Assembly: GCA_021776735.1 (NCBI GenBank)
Contig: JAJFFH010000028.1
Location: forward strand, 62,001 to 126,000
Direction of reading: 5' to 3'
Source: Planctomycetota bacterium
Lineage (GTDB): Bacteria > Planctomycetota > PLA2
DNA: 64,000 nt
This document shows positions 18,088-27,242 of the stretch, in pieces. Within the stretch, counting starts at the first letter, position 1. Each line of letters starts with the position of its first letter. Position numbers and translations under genes: made by a program. The notes below the pieces were generated by a model. The model saw only the letters and a program-made list of their open reading frames with translations, was not told the DNA's origin and searched no databases.

Positions 18088-19980
18088 ATGCGGAACTTCA
18101 TGCAAAACATCGCCGTCCGTGGGCTTTTTGTGGCAGCGTCTTTCGCCCTGCTCCTTTGGGCGTGCGGCGGTCCTGATCCTGCCCCGAAAAAAAAAGAATT
18201 GCCCCAGCGCGATGATCGGGCGGACGGTCCCGTGGAGAGCGGCGGTCCCTGGTTTGTGAACGAGGCGAAAAAGCGCGGGGTCGACCTCTTGAACCGTACC
18301 GGGAAGCCGGGCCGGAAGGAGTTCATTCTGGGGGCGGTGGGGCCCGGGGCCGCGGTGTTCGACGCCAACGGGGACGGTCGGCTCGACGTTTACATCCCAA
18401 ACGGGAACTGGCTGGTCGGCGACCGTCGGACCGAGTTTTACGGAGGTGACGACCGGCCACGCAACGCGCTCTACATTCAGCAGGCGGACGGGACCTTTCG
18501 CAACGAGGCGAAGGAGCGCGGGGTCGATGACGATGCGTGGGGGTTTGGTGCGGTGGCGGCCGACCTCGACGCGGACGGCGACCAGGATCTGGTCGTTTCG
18601 AACCTCGGTCCGAACCGGCTCTACATCAACGACGGAAAGGGCCGGTTTGCCGACGTAGCCGTCGCGGCGGGTGTGGCGGGGCCATCTGAGCGCGGGAAGT
18701 GGCAGTGGTCGACGGGCATTGCTGTTGCCGACTTCGATCGCGACGGGGTTCTCGACCTCTACATCGCCAACTACGCGGACATGTTCAAGTGGATGCGGGA
18801 ATACGAGAAGATCAAGCGCGACGACCAGGGGCGGATCATTCAGGCGCGCGTTTGTGACTGGCAGCGGCTCAAGGTGTACTGCGGCCCGCTCGGCCTGCCC
18901 GCGCAGCAAGATCACCTGTTTCGCGGCAAGGGCGGCGAAAACGCGGCGATTCGGTTCGAGGACGTCTCTCAACGAACCGGAATTCACCGGCCCGAGGACG
19001 ATGGTGGACCGAAGTATGGATTCCAGGTCCTGTTCACGGATGTCAACCTCGACGGCTGGCTCGACATCTATGTTGCGAACGATTCCGTCGAGTCGTTCCT
19101 GTTCGAGAGCCGCGGCGATGGCACGTTCGAGGAGCGCGGTGGCGCGTATGGGGTCGCGGTCGGGCGCAACGGCGACGATCAGGCGGGCATGGGGGCGACG
19201 ACCGTCGATATGAACGGCGACGGCTACCCGGACCTGCTCAAGACCAACTTCAGTCTTCAGACCAACAACCTCTACCTGTCGGCCCGGCTGCCCGACGGCC
19301 GGATCGTGTACGGCGACTCGTCGGAGCGCACCGGCCTGCGAGCCGCGGTCTACACCGCGCTCGGGTGGGGGGTACTCTCGTTCGACTACGACAACGACGG
19401 CGACCGCGACATCTACTACGCGAACGGTCACGTCTACCCCGAGGTGGACACGCCCGCCGCCGCCGGACTCAACACGAGTTTCGAGCAGCTCAACATCCTG
19501 TTCCGCAACGACTCGACCGACACCAACGGCCGGCGGCGCCTCCGCTACAAGGAGCAGCGCGACGCGGGGCCGGGGCTATCTGTCCGCAAGTGCTCACGCG
19601 GCGCGTCGGTGATCGATTTTGACAACGATGGCGACCTCGACATCGTCGTCATCAACCTGAACAACACGCCGGACCTCCTCGTGAACCACCGCGGGGCCCG
19701 GGAGGGCGCGTGGGTGAAGTTGCGGCTGACCGGCGATCCCCGAAAGAAAGTCAATATCGAGGGCATCGGCAGCCGCGTCACCGTGACCGCCGGCAACAAG
19801 TCACAGCTCTTCGAGACGCACCGCGGCGAGGGATTCCTGGGCTGCGGCGATCCGCGCGTCCATGTCGGACTCGGCCGGCACAAGGGCCCAATCGATGTCG
19901 AAGTGATCTGGCCGAACGGTCAAAAGCGAACCTACAAGATCACCAATCTGCGCCAGACCGTAGAGCTCAAGTACGAGTAG
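18088..19980 (+). CDS. FG-GAP/VCBS-repeat lipoprotein with UnbV (ASPIC) domain
   Basis: 630 aa. The N-terminus is a lipoprotein signal with lipobox LLWAC (Cys26). At least seven calcium-type loops DxDxDG followed by D-h-h-h-x-N are visible (DANGDGRLDVY, DLDADGDQDLV, DFDRDGVLDLY, DVNLDGWLDIY, DMNGDGYPDLL, DYDNDGDRDIY, DFDNDGDLDIV), which build a surface beta-propeller. The C-terminal about 100 residues match the UnbV/ASPIC domain (IEGIGSRVTVTAG; VIWPNGQKRTY). Such proteins sit on the cell surface in planctomycetes and may bind polysaccharide. An ATG at 18100 is an alternative start; a motif copy overlaps the signal peptide. Confidence 0.9.
   Translation: MRNFMQNIAVRGLFVAASFALLLWACGGPDPAPKKKELPQRDDRADGPVESGGPWFVNEAKKRGVDLLNRTGKPGRKEFILGAVGPGAAVFDANGDGRLDVYIPNGNWLVGDRRTEFYGGDDRPRNALYIQQADGTFRNEAKERGVDDDAWGFGAVAADLDADGDQDLVVSNLGPNRLYINDGKGRFADVAVAAGVAGPSERGKWQWSTGIAVADFDRDGVLDLYIANYADMFKWMREYEKIKRDDQGRIIQARVCDWQRLKVYCGPLGLPAQQDHLFRGKGGENAAIRFEDVSQRTGIHRPEDDGGPKYGFQVLFTDVNLDGWLDIYVANDSVESFLFESRGDGTFEERGGAYGVAVGRNGDDQAGMGATTVDMNGDGYPDLLKTNFSLQTNNLYLSARLPDGRIVYGDSSERTGLRAAVYTALGWGVLSFDYDNDGDRDIYYANGHVYPEVDTPAAAGLNTSFEQLNILFRNDSTDTNGRRRLRYKEQRDAGPGLSVRKCSRGASVIDFDNDGDLDIVVINLNNTPDLLVNHRGAREGAWVKLRLTGDPRKKVNIEGIGSRVTVTAGNKSQLFETHRGEGFLGCGDPRVHVGLGRHKGPIDVEVIWPNGQKRTYKITNLRQTVELKYE
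18108..18120 (-). repeat. Dispersed motif, copy 8
   Basis: Exact 13-mer within the signal-peptide codons of the FG-GAP lipoprotein, read there as Ile-Ala-Val-Arg. Confidence 0.8.
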
Positions 19981-19982
19981 CG

Positions 19983-20002
19983 AAATCCGCAAAGCGGATT
20001 TT
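19983..20002. terminator. Bidirectional hairpin terminator
   Basis: AAATCCGC and GCGGATTT pair perfectly around AAA, followed by T. It sits between converging genes. The sequence AATCCGC-nnn-GCGG.TTTTCGTC recurs at 30013-30035. Confidence 0.75.
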
Positions 20003-20013
20003 CGTCGGGCGTT

Positions 20014-21246
20014 TCAGCGACACCGGGGTCTCCCCTGATGGTCGTACTTCTGCTTCTGGTCGAAGTCGCGCTTCTTGGCTGCGAACAGGCGGTCGTAATA
20101 GAGCTCCTGCTTGTGATCCCCCAGGAGTTGCAGCAAACGGCGCAGGCGGTAGTACACCCCCGGGCATTCGGGCCGGTGATCCGCCTCGGTCTTGAGGGTC
20201 TGCACCATCTCCAGGAGGAGCGGGCGGTGGTTCGCCGCGTCCGCGGGCTGGACCTTTTCGAGGGCGAGGTCCGCGAGCAGCTTGGCGAGGAAGTAGCGAT
20301 CCCGCTCCGGGAACTTCTTCATCGCCTCGCGGATGTAGCGCAGCGCGTCGTCCATGACGCGACCGTCGGGCGCGCGCATGGCGAGCTTGTAGCGCATCAT
20401 GCAGCGCGCGGCGGTGACCTCGGGATGCGTCGTTTCCCGGCCCAGTTCATGCAGGATCTTGCGGCCCTCATCCATGCGTTCGAGGTTGAACAGGATCAGC
20501 GCGATCGATGCCGTTAGTTCCTCGGTGAGGGCACGATCGTCGTTGAGCTCGATGCACTTCTTGAGGTGCTTGATTGCATTGTCGTAGTTCGCGATCTGCT
20601 CGCAGGCGACGCCGAGCCGCCGTTCAAGCAGCGCACGAATCGAGCGCGATCCCTGGAGCTTGTCGAGCCCCTGGTTCGCCTTCTGGAGCACCGGCAGCGA
20701 CTTCGCGAATTCGCCGTTCGTCATCATGCGGCCGGCCAGGCGCAACGAGGCCTGGGCGAAGGCCATCTTGGCGTTGTCCGCGAGCTGCAGATCCTGATAG
20801 CGGGCCAACATTGGCCGCGGCGCTTTCATCACCCGACTCAGCGTGCGATAGGCCTGCTCGTCCCGGCTCTTGGCGCTCATGATCACGCCGCGCAGATACA
20901 GGTACATCGGATCGGTCATCCGCGTTCCCGCGCGTTTCGGCAGGTCGGACGCGATCCGCCCGGCCTGTTGCAACAACCCCATGCGCCGGTCCGGCTCGGT
21001 TTCCTCGACGGCGTCCTGAATGTGAGCTACAGCCTGAAAGGCATGGCCCCGCCAGTCGGTGGGCACGAGTTCACGCGCCCGCCGGAATATCTCGGCCGCC
21101 TCCGACCACTTTCGCGCGTTGAGCAGCTTGCGCCCCTGGCTCAGGAGTTGAACGTACTTGTCGGTCTTGCTGTCGCCCGCGTCCGCGGGGAACGCGCCGA
21201 GCAAGAGGGCCAAGAGGGAGATGGCGATGGAGAGAGGTCGAATCAC
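20014..21246 (-). CDS. Secreted TPR protein
   Basis: 410 aa with an N-terminal signal peptide (cleavage near AFPADAGDS). The mature part is a series of helical tetratricopeptide-like repeats, clearest where NYDNAIKHLKKCIELNDD and EAAEIFRRARELVPTDW appear. Such proteins act as scaffolds. The GTG at 21246 overlaps the stop of the upstream lipoprotein gene (GTGA), so the two are coupled and probably work together at the envelope. Confidence 0.75.
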   Translation of the reverse strand: MIRPLSIAISLLALLLGAFPADAGDSKTDKYVQLLSQGRKLLNARKWSEAAEIFRRARELVPTDWRGHAFQAVAHIQDAVEETEPDRRMGLLQQAGRIASDLPKRAGTRMTDPMYLYLRGVIMSAKSRDEQAYRTLSRVMKAPRPMLARYQDLQLADNAKMAFAQASLRLAGRMMTNGEFAKSLPVLQKANQGLDKLQGSRSIRALLERRLGVACEQIANYDNAIKHLKKCIELNDDRALTEELTASIALILFNLERMDEGRKILHELGRETTHPEVTAARCMMRYKLAMRAPDGRVMDDALRYIREAMKKFPERDRYFLAKLLADLALEKVQPADAANHRPLLLEMVQTLKTEADHRPECPGVYYRLRRLLQLLGDHKQELYYDRLFAAKKRDFDQKQKYDHQGRPRCR

Positions 21247-22511
21247 GGTGCGATGTTGGTGAGTTGGATCACGCGCAAGCCGCCCCGGTCGCCGGCGCAG
21301 ACCAGGAGAAACTGCCCGCGTACGGTGGAGTGGAAAACGAGGCTGCGGACGACGAACGTGCCGGGAAAGCTGAAGGCGTTGGCCCGCTGGAACTGACCGC
21401 CGAATCCGGAAAAGAGCTGGGCGGCGTCGCCAACCGCGGCGGCAATCGTCTGGCCGCTTGCGGCGATGCCGATCGTGTCCTCGCCCGTGTTCTCGATCTC
21501 GTTCAGCAGCGTGGGGCCGACCGGGTTGGTGACCGCGAAGACGAAGATGGAGTCCTCCCCGGTCACATAGAGGGAGAGACCGTCCAGGGTCAAGTCGAGC
21601 GGCATGTTGCCCGGCCCGACCACGACCTGCTCGAGGAGCCGATCGAACTGACCGCTGATCGGAAGCGAGACCGGCGGCGCGGGGACGAAGTCGGGATGGC
21701 CGAGAGCCACCACGGCGAAGCCGCCCGTCGTTGTCTCGACGGACACGTAGATCGCGATCTGCTGGTTCACGACGACGTTGATCGTGTCGGCTGTCGTCGC
21801 GGTCAGGGGGAGAGCGGCGGCTCGCGCGCTCCATTCCGCCGCGACCGGATCGATGTCGGCGGCAAACAGCGTCGGACCGCCGCCAGCGACGAAAAAGACG
21901 AGGTTGGCGCCGGACACGCCGCCGCCATTGCCGCGGGCGTTGCCGGGCGCGGGAATAGCGGAGCCGGCCGCGGGCGGAATGAAGGCGCGTGACACGTCGG
22001 CCGTGGTGCTGACCGCGTCCTCGATCAGGATGTCGATGTCGAAGACCGTGACCGCGTTGACCGCACCGCTGCCGATGGCGACGCAGACGAGGAAACGGTT
22101 GTCGACGACCGTCACGGCATCGACCCGCCCGCCGGCGATCGCCGCCGGAGCGGTGAGCACGCCAGCGTCGAGCGTCGTGATGACGTCGGTTTGCGTCAGG
22201 AGTTCGGGGCTGGAGACATCGACGACATGGACGCCGCTGGTCCCGGCCGCCAAGAAGGCGATGGTGCGATCGTCGGCGAGTTGGGCCAGGGCGATGTTTT
22301 TGACATCGCCGTCCACGCCCTGGCTGCCCGCGACGGCTGCGACCTCGCCCGCAACGAAGTTGTCTCCGCCTCCGCCTCCGCCGCCTCCGCCCCCTCCCTC
22401 GAACGCCTCGGGCGGAAAGGCCGAGAAGAGATCCCCGATGTTGCCGCCCCCGCATCCGAGTGCGAACGCGACGACGAGGGTCGGAAGGAGGATCGGCAGA
22501 TGACGCTTCAT
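21243..22511 (-). CDS. Lipoprotein with repeat (propeller-like) domain and polyglycine stretch
   Basis: 422 aa. A lipobox (ALGC) is followed by a run of 11 glycines. The rest has repeated beta-rich units of the LVIVD/propeller type (GTSGVHVVDVSSPELL, DSIFVFAVTNPVGP, GGLRVIQLTNIAP). It is the first gene of a pair with the TPR protein. The function is unknown; a cell-surface location is likely. Confidence 0.75.
   Translation of the reverse strand: MKRHLPILLPTLVVAFALGCGGGNIGDLFSAFPPEAFEGGGGGGGGGGGDNFVAGEVAAVAGSQGVDGDVKNIALAQLADDRTIAFLAAGTSGVHVVDVSSPELLTQTDVITTLDAGVLTAPAAIAGGRVDAVTVVDNRFLVCVAIGSGAVNAVTVFDIDILIEDAVSTTADVSRAFIPPAAGSAIPAPGNARGNGGGVSGANLVFFVAGGGPTLFAADIDPVAAEWSARAAALPLTATTADTINVVVNQQIAIYVSVETTTGGFAVVALGHPDFVPAPPVSLPISGQFDRLLEQVVVGPGNMPLDLTLDGLSLYVTGEDSIFVFAVTNPVGPTLLNEIENTGEDTIGIAASGQTIAAAVGDAAQLFSGFGGQFQRANAFSFPGTFVVRSLVFHSTVRGQFLLVCAGDRGGLRVIQLTNIAP
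22365..22397 (-). repeat. GGN codon run encoding 11 glycines
   Basis: An imperfect TCC/GCC trinucleotide tract (plus strand) near the 5' end of the lipoprotein gene. Length changes would keep the frame. Confidence 0.7.
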
Positions 22512-22612
22512 GTGGATTCGACGATCATTCTAGCGTCACCCTTCCCCCTTGGCGGCTCCTTGCCTTTTTGGTCGCGTGGGCTACCTTCTGTGATCGCGGC
22601 TTGTATCTCGTC

Positions 22613-22690
22613 GGTGGGTGTAGCTCAGTTGGTTAGAGCACCAGATTGTGGTTCTGGGGGTCGCCGGTTCAAATCCGGTCACTCACCCCA
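22613..22690 (+). tRNA. tRNA-His (anticodon GTG)
   Basis: Acceptor stem GTGGGTG pairs with CACTCAC. G at -1 (22613) faces C73 (22687), the tRNA-His hallmark. The anticodon loop TTGTGGT gives GTG. The T arm contains GGTTCAAATCC, and CCA is encoded at 22688-22690. Confidence 0.96.
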
Positions 22691-22727
22691 AGCGGAATCC
22701 GGTTCTGCCGGATTCCGCTCTCTTTTT
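22691..22727 (+). terminator. Rho-independent terminator of tRNA-His
   Basis: A perfect 12-bp stem (22691-22702 with 22708-22719), 5-nt loop, then CTCTTTTT. Confidence 0.9.
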
Positions 22728-22768
22728 GGCTCAGTCTGAGCACGCTTGAACGAACCAAAAGGACAGCT

Positions 22769-23248
22769 TTACGACGGCGATACACCCTCGTCCTCGGAGG
22801 CATCGCCGTCCGTCTGCTCCCTTGCGGCGTGCTCCCCGCTCTCGGACTCGCCTGTGTCAGAATCTCCGGCTTCATCGACTTCGGAGTCCTCACTGGCTCG
22901 CCGTTCGTCGGAAATCTGACCCAGGATTTCGTGAATCCGGGCGGCGCCGGCCACTGACTCGTCGAAGTGAAACACGAGATGCGGTGTCGTGCGCGTCTGG
23001 GTCGATCCGGCGACGGCCGCCTGGAGGAGACCGCGTGCGTCCTCGAGCGCGTGCGCGGCCTTGCTGCGGTCCGCCGGCGTCCCGATCATCGACCAGTTGA
23101 CTCGGGCGATGGCGAGATCGCGGCTCAGGCGGATGCGCGTCACCGTGATCATCTGGAGACGCGGATCGGCCAGGCGCTGCGAGACGAGCGGCGCGATCGC
23201 CTGGTAGATGGCTTTTTCGAGGCGCTTGATGCGGCGTGCGTCGGCCAT
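22769..23248 (-). CDS. rbfA: Ribosome-binding factor A
   Basis: 159 aa. It binds free 30S subunits and aids 16S rRNA 5'-end maturation. The first 110 residues match RbfA (MADARRIKRLEKAIYQAIAP at the start; PHLVFHFDESV near the end of the KH-like fold). They are followed by a 50-residue acidic tail. The tail ends in a motif copy (Thr-Asp-Gly-Asp) and an imperfect inverted partner that contains the stop codon. It is the last gene of the nusA-infB-ylxP-rbfA operon and directly abuts ylxP. Confidence 0.93.
   Translation of the reverse strand: MADARRIKRLEKAIYQAIAPLVSQRLADPRLQMITVTRIRLSRDLAIARVNWSMIGTPADRSKAAHALEDARGLLQAAVAGSTQTRTTPHLVFHFDESVAGAARIHEILGQISDERRASEDSEVDEAGDSDTGESESGEHAAREQTDGDASEDEGVSPS
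22801..22813 (-). repeat. Dispersed motif, copy 9, with inverted partner
   Basis: Exact 13-mer in the rbfA tail. An imperfect inverted copy (ACGACGGCGATA, 22771-22782) overlaps the rbfA stop, so the transcript could form a hairpin at the operon end. Confidence 0.75.
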
Positions 23249-23530
23249 TTACAAAATCTCCAACTGGTGGTCGATGACGCGGGCGACGGGGTGCAGTTTC
23301 AGGTGGTTCAGGACTTGCTGGAGCTGGCCCCGCACATAGTCGGCGTCGCCGCTCACGGCCGCGAAGCCGAGGCCCGCGCGCTGCCACTTGTCGAGGTCGC
23401 CGACCTCGGCAGCACTCACGTTGAAACCGGCACGGACCCGCGCGAGGACGGATCGGACCGTCTGGCGCTTCTCCTTGAGCGATCGCGCCTTGTCGATCGC
23501 GAGGTCCACCTGGAGTACGCCGACGTGCAC
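23249..23530 (-). CDS. YlxP-like protein (DUF503)
   Basis: 93 aa when started at the GTG at 23530, matching the family's usual length and its opening VGVLQVDLAIDKARSLKEKR. A GTG at 23584 that overlaps the infB stop would add 18 unlikely residues. DUF503 proteins are encoded between infB and rbfA in many bacteria and are linked to ribosome assembly. The gene abuts rbfA. Confidence 0.85.
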   Translation of the reverse strand: MHVGVLQVDLAIDKARSLKEKRQTVRSVLARVRAGFNVSAAEVGDLDKWQRAGLGFAAVSGDADYVRGQLQQVLNHLKLHPVARVIDHQLEIL

Positions 23531-23583
23531 GATTCCGTTCGCTTGGGCCGCTGGGCCCTCAAGTACGTGCTTGCGGGAGCCCA

Positions 23584-25776
23584 CTACAGGGTCCGCTTGC
23601 GCTCCTCAAGGATGTAGAACTCGAGGATATCGCCCTCCTTGATGTCTCCGTAACTGGCGATCATGACGCCGCACTCGAAGCCCTCCTTGACTTCCTTTGC
23701 GTCGTCCTTGAAGCGGCGCAGGGACTCCAGTTCACCGTTGTCGATGATGACCCGGCTGTCGCGAATCAGGCGCACGTGTGCGTCCTTGCGCGCCATCCCG
23801 TCCGTCACCATGCCGCCACCGATGTTGCGCTTCTTGTGCTTGAAGAGCGTGCGGATCTCGAAGTGGCCGATGACGACCTCTTCGGTGTCGCTCGGAAGCA
23901 TGCCCTCGGCCAGCAGGGTCATGTCCTCGAGGAGCTTGTAGATGATCTGGTAGGTGCGGATTTCAACGCGGGCTTCGTCCGCGACCGCGCGCGCCTTGGC
24001 GCCGGCGACAACGTGGAACCCGAGCACGACCGCTTCGGACGCCTGGGCGAGCAGCACGTCCGACTCGGTGATGCCGCCCACGCCCGCGTGGAGCAGCTTG
24101 ACCCGGACCTCTTCGTTGCCGATCTCGTCGAGCTTGGCGCGGAGCGCCTCGATCGAGCCCTTCACGTCGGCCTTCAGGACGACACGAAGTTCCCGCATGT
24201 CGGTCTCGCCGATCCGGTGCATGAGCCGCTCGAACGATGTGCTCTGCTTGCTGGCGATTTCCTTTTCGCGCTGGCGGTGCGATCGGTCGGCGGCGACCTT
24301 TTTCGCGAGACCCTTGTCGAGGATGACCTGGAAACGCCCACCTGCTTCGGGCACCACGTCGAGGCCGGTGACCTCGACCGGTGTCGCCGGCGGGGCCGTA
24401 TCGACACGCTTGCCGGTATGGTCCGTGAGCGACTTGATCTTGCCCTGGCACGCGCCGCTCAAGAGGAAGTCGCCCTTCTTGAGCGTGCCGTCTTTGACAA
24501 GCATCGTGGCCACCACGCCTCGGCCGGTCTGCTTGCGCGCTTCGACTACGAAGCCCTCGGCGGGACGGTCGGGTGTCGCCTTCAGGTCGAGCAGTTCCGC
24601 CTCCAGCGCGATACGCTCGAGCAGGTCGTCGATGCCCATTCCGGTGATGGCGGAGATCGGGATCATCGCCGTCGTGCCGCCCCATTCCTCGGGAGCGAGA
24701 TCGGCGGTGGCGAGCTGGTGTTTGACTCTCTCCGGATCCGAATTCGGCCGGTCGCACTTGTTGATCGCAACGACGATGGGGCAGCCCGCCGCCTTCGCGT
24801 GAGCCAGTGCTTCCAAGGTCTGGGGCATGACGCCGTCCTCGACGGCGACAATCAGGATCACGATGTCCGTGAGTTGCGCGCCGCGCGCGCGCATGGCCGT
24901 GAACGCCTCATGGCCCGGGGTGTCGAGGAAGGTGATCTTGCGCTTGCTCTTCTTTCCGCCCAAGGTCACCTGGTAGGCGCCGATGTGCTGCGTGATGCCG
25001 CCGGCTTCGCCGGCTGCAACGCGCGCCTTGCGGATGTAGTCGAGCAGCGACGTCTTGCCGTGGTCCACGTGGCCCAGCACCGCGACGACCGGCGGACGCG
25101 AGGACTTGTTGGACTCGTCGACCTCGTCGTGCGTATCCAGGAGTTCGTCGAGCTTGTCCTCGATGGTCAGCGCGGCCTCGATCTCGACCGTGCGGTTGAA
25201 CGCCTCCGCGAGCACCAGCACCATCTCTTCGTCGAGACTGGTGTTGGGGTTCGTCATGACCCCTTCCCGCATCAGGTGAAGCTGAAGCCGGCTCGTCTTG
25301 ACTCCGATTTCCTGGCTGAACTCCTTCAGGGAGAGGGGCACAGTGATCGGAATCGTCCGGTTGGTAAGGAGTTCTTCGGCGCGCAGCTTGTCGTCACGAG
25401 ACTTCTGACGGGCCTCTTTTTGGCGGAAGATCTTGATGCCGCGCCGCTGGGGCTGGCGTTGCTGCCCGCCCGGATACCGCCGCTGGCCGGGAGCACCGGG
25501 ACCGCTGGGGCGCGCACCGGGCCGCGAGACCGGATGGATGGGCCGTGCCGGAGCGGGAACGACGGGCGGCGGGAGCTTGAGTTCGCTCATGCCCGGGGCG
25601 GGCTTGGCCGCGATCTCCAGACGACCGGTCGCGACCTGGCGCGCCTTCTCCGTCTCCGAGTCGTCCATGACGGACATGACGGAGGGGATTTTCATGCCGC
25701 GGTTGCCCAGCAACGTGAGCAGCTCGCTGCTCGCGACATCGAGTTCAGACGCGAGGTGATAGAGCCGGATTGCCAT
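23584..25776 (-). CDS. infB: Translation initiation factor IF-2
   Basis: 730 aa. This GTPase brings fMet-tRNA to the 30S subunit. An N-terminal IF2-N-like domain (1-55) and a Pro/Arg-rich linker precede a second IF2-N segment (about 135-190). The GTPase core has GHVDHGKT at 235-242, DTPGHE at 285-290 and NKCD at 339-342. Domains II to IV follow. The linker is short, so the protein is compact. It lies 59 bp after nusA in the conserved transcription-translation operon. Confidence 0.97.
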   Translation of the reverse strand: MAIRLYHLASELDVASSELLTLLGNRGMKIPSVMSVMDDSETEKARQVATGRLEIAAKPAPGMSELKLPPPVVPAPARPIHPVSRPGARPSGPGAPGQRRYPGGQQRQPQRRGIKIFRQKEARQKSRDDKLRAEELLTNRTIPITVPLSLKEFSQEIGVKTSRLQLHLMREGVMTNPNTSLDEEMVLVLAEAFNRTVEIEAALTIEDKLDELLDTHDEVDESNKSSRPPVVAVLGHVDHGKTSLLDYIRKARVAAGEAGGITQHIGAYQVTLGGKKSKRKITFLDTPGHEAFTAMRARGAQLTDIVILIVAVEDGVMPQTLEALAHAKAAGCPIVVAINKCDRPNSDPERVKHQLATADLAPEEWGGTTAMIPISAITGMGIDDLLERIALEAELLDLKATPDRPAEGFVVEARKQTGRGVVATMLVKDGTLKKGDFLLSGACQGKIKSLTDHTGKRVDTAPPATPVEVTGLDVVPEAGGRFQVILDKGLAKKVAADRSHRQREKEIASKQSTSFERLMHRIGETDMRELRVVLKADVKGSIEALRAKLDEIGNEEVRVKLLHAGVGGITESDVLLAQASEAVVLGFHVVAGAKARAVADEARVEIRTYQIIYKLLEDMTLLAEGMLPSDTEEVVIGHFEIRTLFKHKKRNIGGGMVTDGMARKDAHVRLIRDSRVIIDNGELESLRRFKDDAKEVKEGFECGVMIASYGDIKEGDILEFYILEERKRTL

Positions 25777-25835
25777 GTTCGTTTTCTGTTCCGTTCCTTC
25801 TGAGGTCCTGTGCTGGAATCCCTGCGGGTTGTCCG

Positions 25836-26918
25836 CTAGCGGGGCTTGTCGCGAGCCTCCGGGTCATCCGTGAAGTCCTGCGCACCCGTGAGGCCCGCGC
25901 CACCGAGCTCCATGTCGTCGTCAAAGCGGCCGATGCGGTCCGGGGACTCCTCGAGTTCCCCGCCGTCGGTCTCGGCTTCCTCGTCCGTCAGGATGCTGAT
26001 GTCCCACTTGCAGAGCTTGGCCGCCAGACGCACGTTCTGGCCGCGGCGGCCGATTGCGAGCGAGAGCTGGTCGTCCTCGACCACGACCTTCGCGCGCATG
26101 TTTTCCGAGTCGAGTGTGATCCAGCGAACCTGGGCGGGCTTGAGGGCGTTGCCGATGAAATCCTCGGTGCTGTCGCTCCAGCGGATCACATCGACCTTCT
26201 CGCCCTTGAGCTCGTCGAGAACGTTCTTGATTCGCGTGCCACGCACGCCGACACAGGCTCCGATCGCGTCGATCTTGCCGTCCATCGACTGCACGGCCAT
26301 CTTGGTCTTGTAGCCTGCCTCGCGCACGAGGCCGCGCACTTCGATGAATCGCTCCGCCAGCTCCGGAACCTCGAGTTCGAACAGCTTCTGCACGAAGTCG
26401 GGGTGGGTCCGGCTCAAGATGATCTTCACCTTTTGGCCGGCCTTCTTGACCTCTTGGACAAAGCCGCGCACGCGGTCGCCGATCCGGTAGTCCTCGCCGC
26501 GCATCTGTTCGGACTTGGGAAGGATCGCTTCGGTGCGGCCGAGGTTGACGATAATCGTGCCGCCCTCGAAACGCTGCACCGTACCGGTCAGGATCTGGCC
26601 GAGATGATGGTCGTACTCGTCGTAGATCACATCGCGCTCGGCCTCCCGAATGCGCTGGATGATCACCTGCTTCGCCGTCTGTGCCGCAATGCGGCCCAGA
26701 TCAAGCGGGACCGTGACCTGACCGTCCGGGGTTTCCTCGTAGCAGCGAATACCGCCGGTTGTCCTGTCGATCTGGACGTTCAGATCCCCGGTGGTCCCGT
26801 ACTGCTTGCGCGCGGCCGTCAACAGGGCCTGCTCGATCCCGTCGAACAGGGCCTCCTTGTCGATGTCCTTTTCGCGGTGGATCATGTCAACGATCCGAAG
26901 CAGTTCGGCACCCTCCAT
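25836..26918 (-). CDS. nusA: Transcription termination/antitermination factor NusA
   Basis: 360 aa from the ATG at 26918, with GGAG five bases upstream. The N-terminal RNA-polymerase-binding domain (1-130), S1 domain (about 135-200) and two KH domains (with IGACVGVRGTRIKNVLDEL and LAIGRRGQNVRLAAKL) are all present. An acidic tail replaces the extra C-terminal repeats of E. coli NusA. No rimP gene is adjacent upstream and no ylxR gene lies between nusA and infB. Confidence 0.96.
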   Translation of the reverse strand: MEGAELLRIVDMIHREKDIDKEALFDGIEQALLTAARKQYGTTGDLNVQIDRTTGGIRCYEETPDGQVTVPLDLGRIAAQTAKQVIIQRIREAERDVIYDEYDHHLGQILTGTVQRFEGGTIIVNLGRTEAILPKSEQMRGEDYRIGDRVRGFVQEVKKAGQKVKIILSRTHPDFVQKLFELEVPELAERFIEVRGLVREAGYKTKMAVQSMDGKIDAIGACVGVRGTRIKNVLDELKGEKVDVIRWSDSTEDFIGNALKPAQVRWITLDSENMRAKVVVEDDQLSLAIGRRGQNVRLAAKLCKWDISILTDEEAETDGGELEESPDRIGRFDDDMELGGAGLTGAQDFTDDPEARDKPR

Positions 26919-27242
26919 CGGGACTCCTTTGGTTTTTTCAAAAAAAGAAGTGGGCCGCGGTGCCCACCTCGAAGCTGCCAGGCTGCGCTCGCCGGCCAAC
27001 ACGCCATCTGTGCTTCCCGATGGGAGCACCCCCGAGCATGACAACCCCACGGGGGGCCGAAATGCGAAGGGCTACGGTGTGAAGGCAGTCTCGCGCGAGG
27101 CTACATGCTATTCGGGATCGCGTTTCTGTCAAAGGCCGGCTGGCCCGCAATTCGTATCACGCCCTGGGAGTCGCCGCGCTGCGGTATCGCGTCCGAGGCG
27201 ACGGAACTCGTTTTTTCCCAGTAGTTTGTGACCGATTCCGCC
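26919..27242. other. Divergent promoter region of nusA and the sensor kinase gene
   Basis: About 320 bp with no convincing gene. Near nusA it contains GGTTTTTTCAAAAAAAG, a T6/A7 inverted tract that could form a small hairpin in the nusA leader. No clear -35/-10 pair was identified. Confidence 0.5.
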
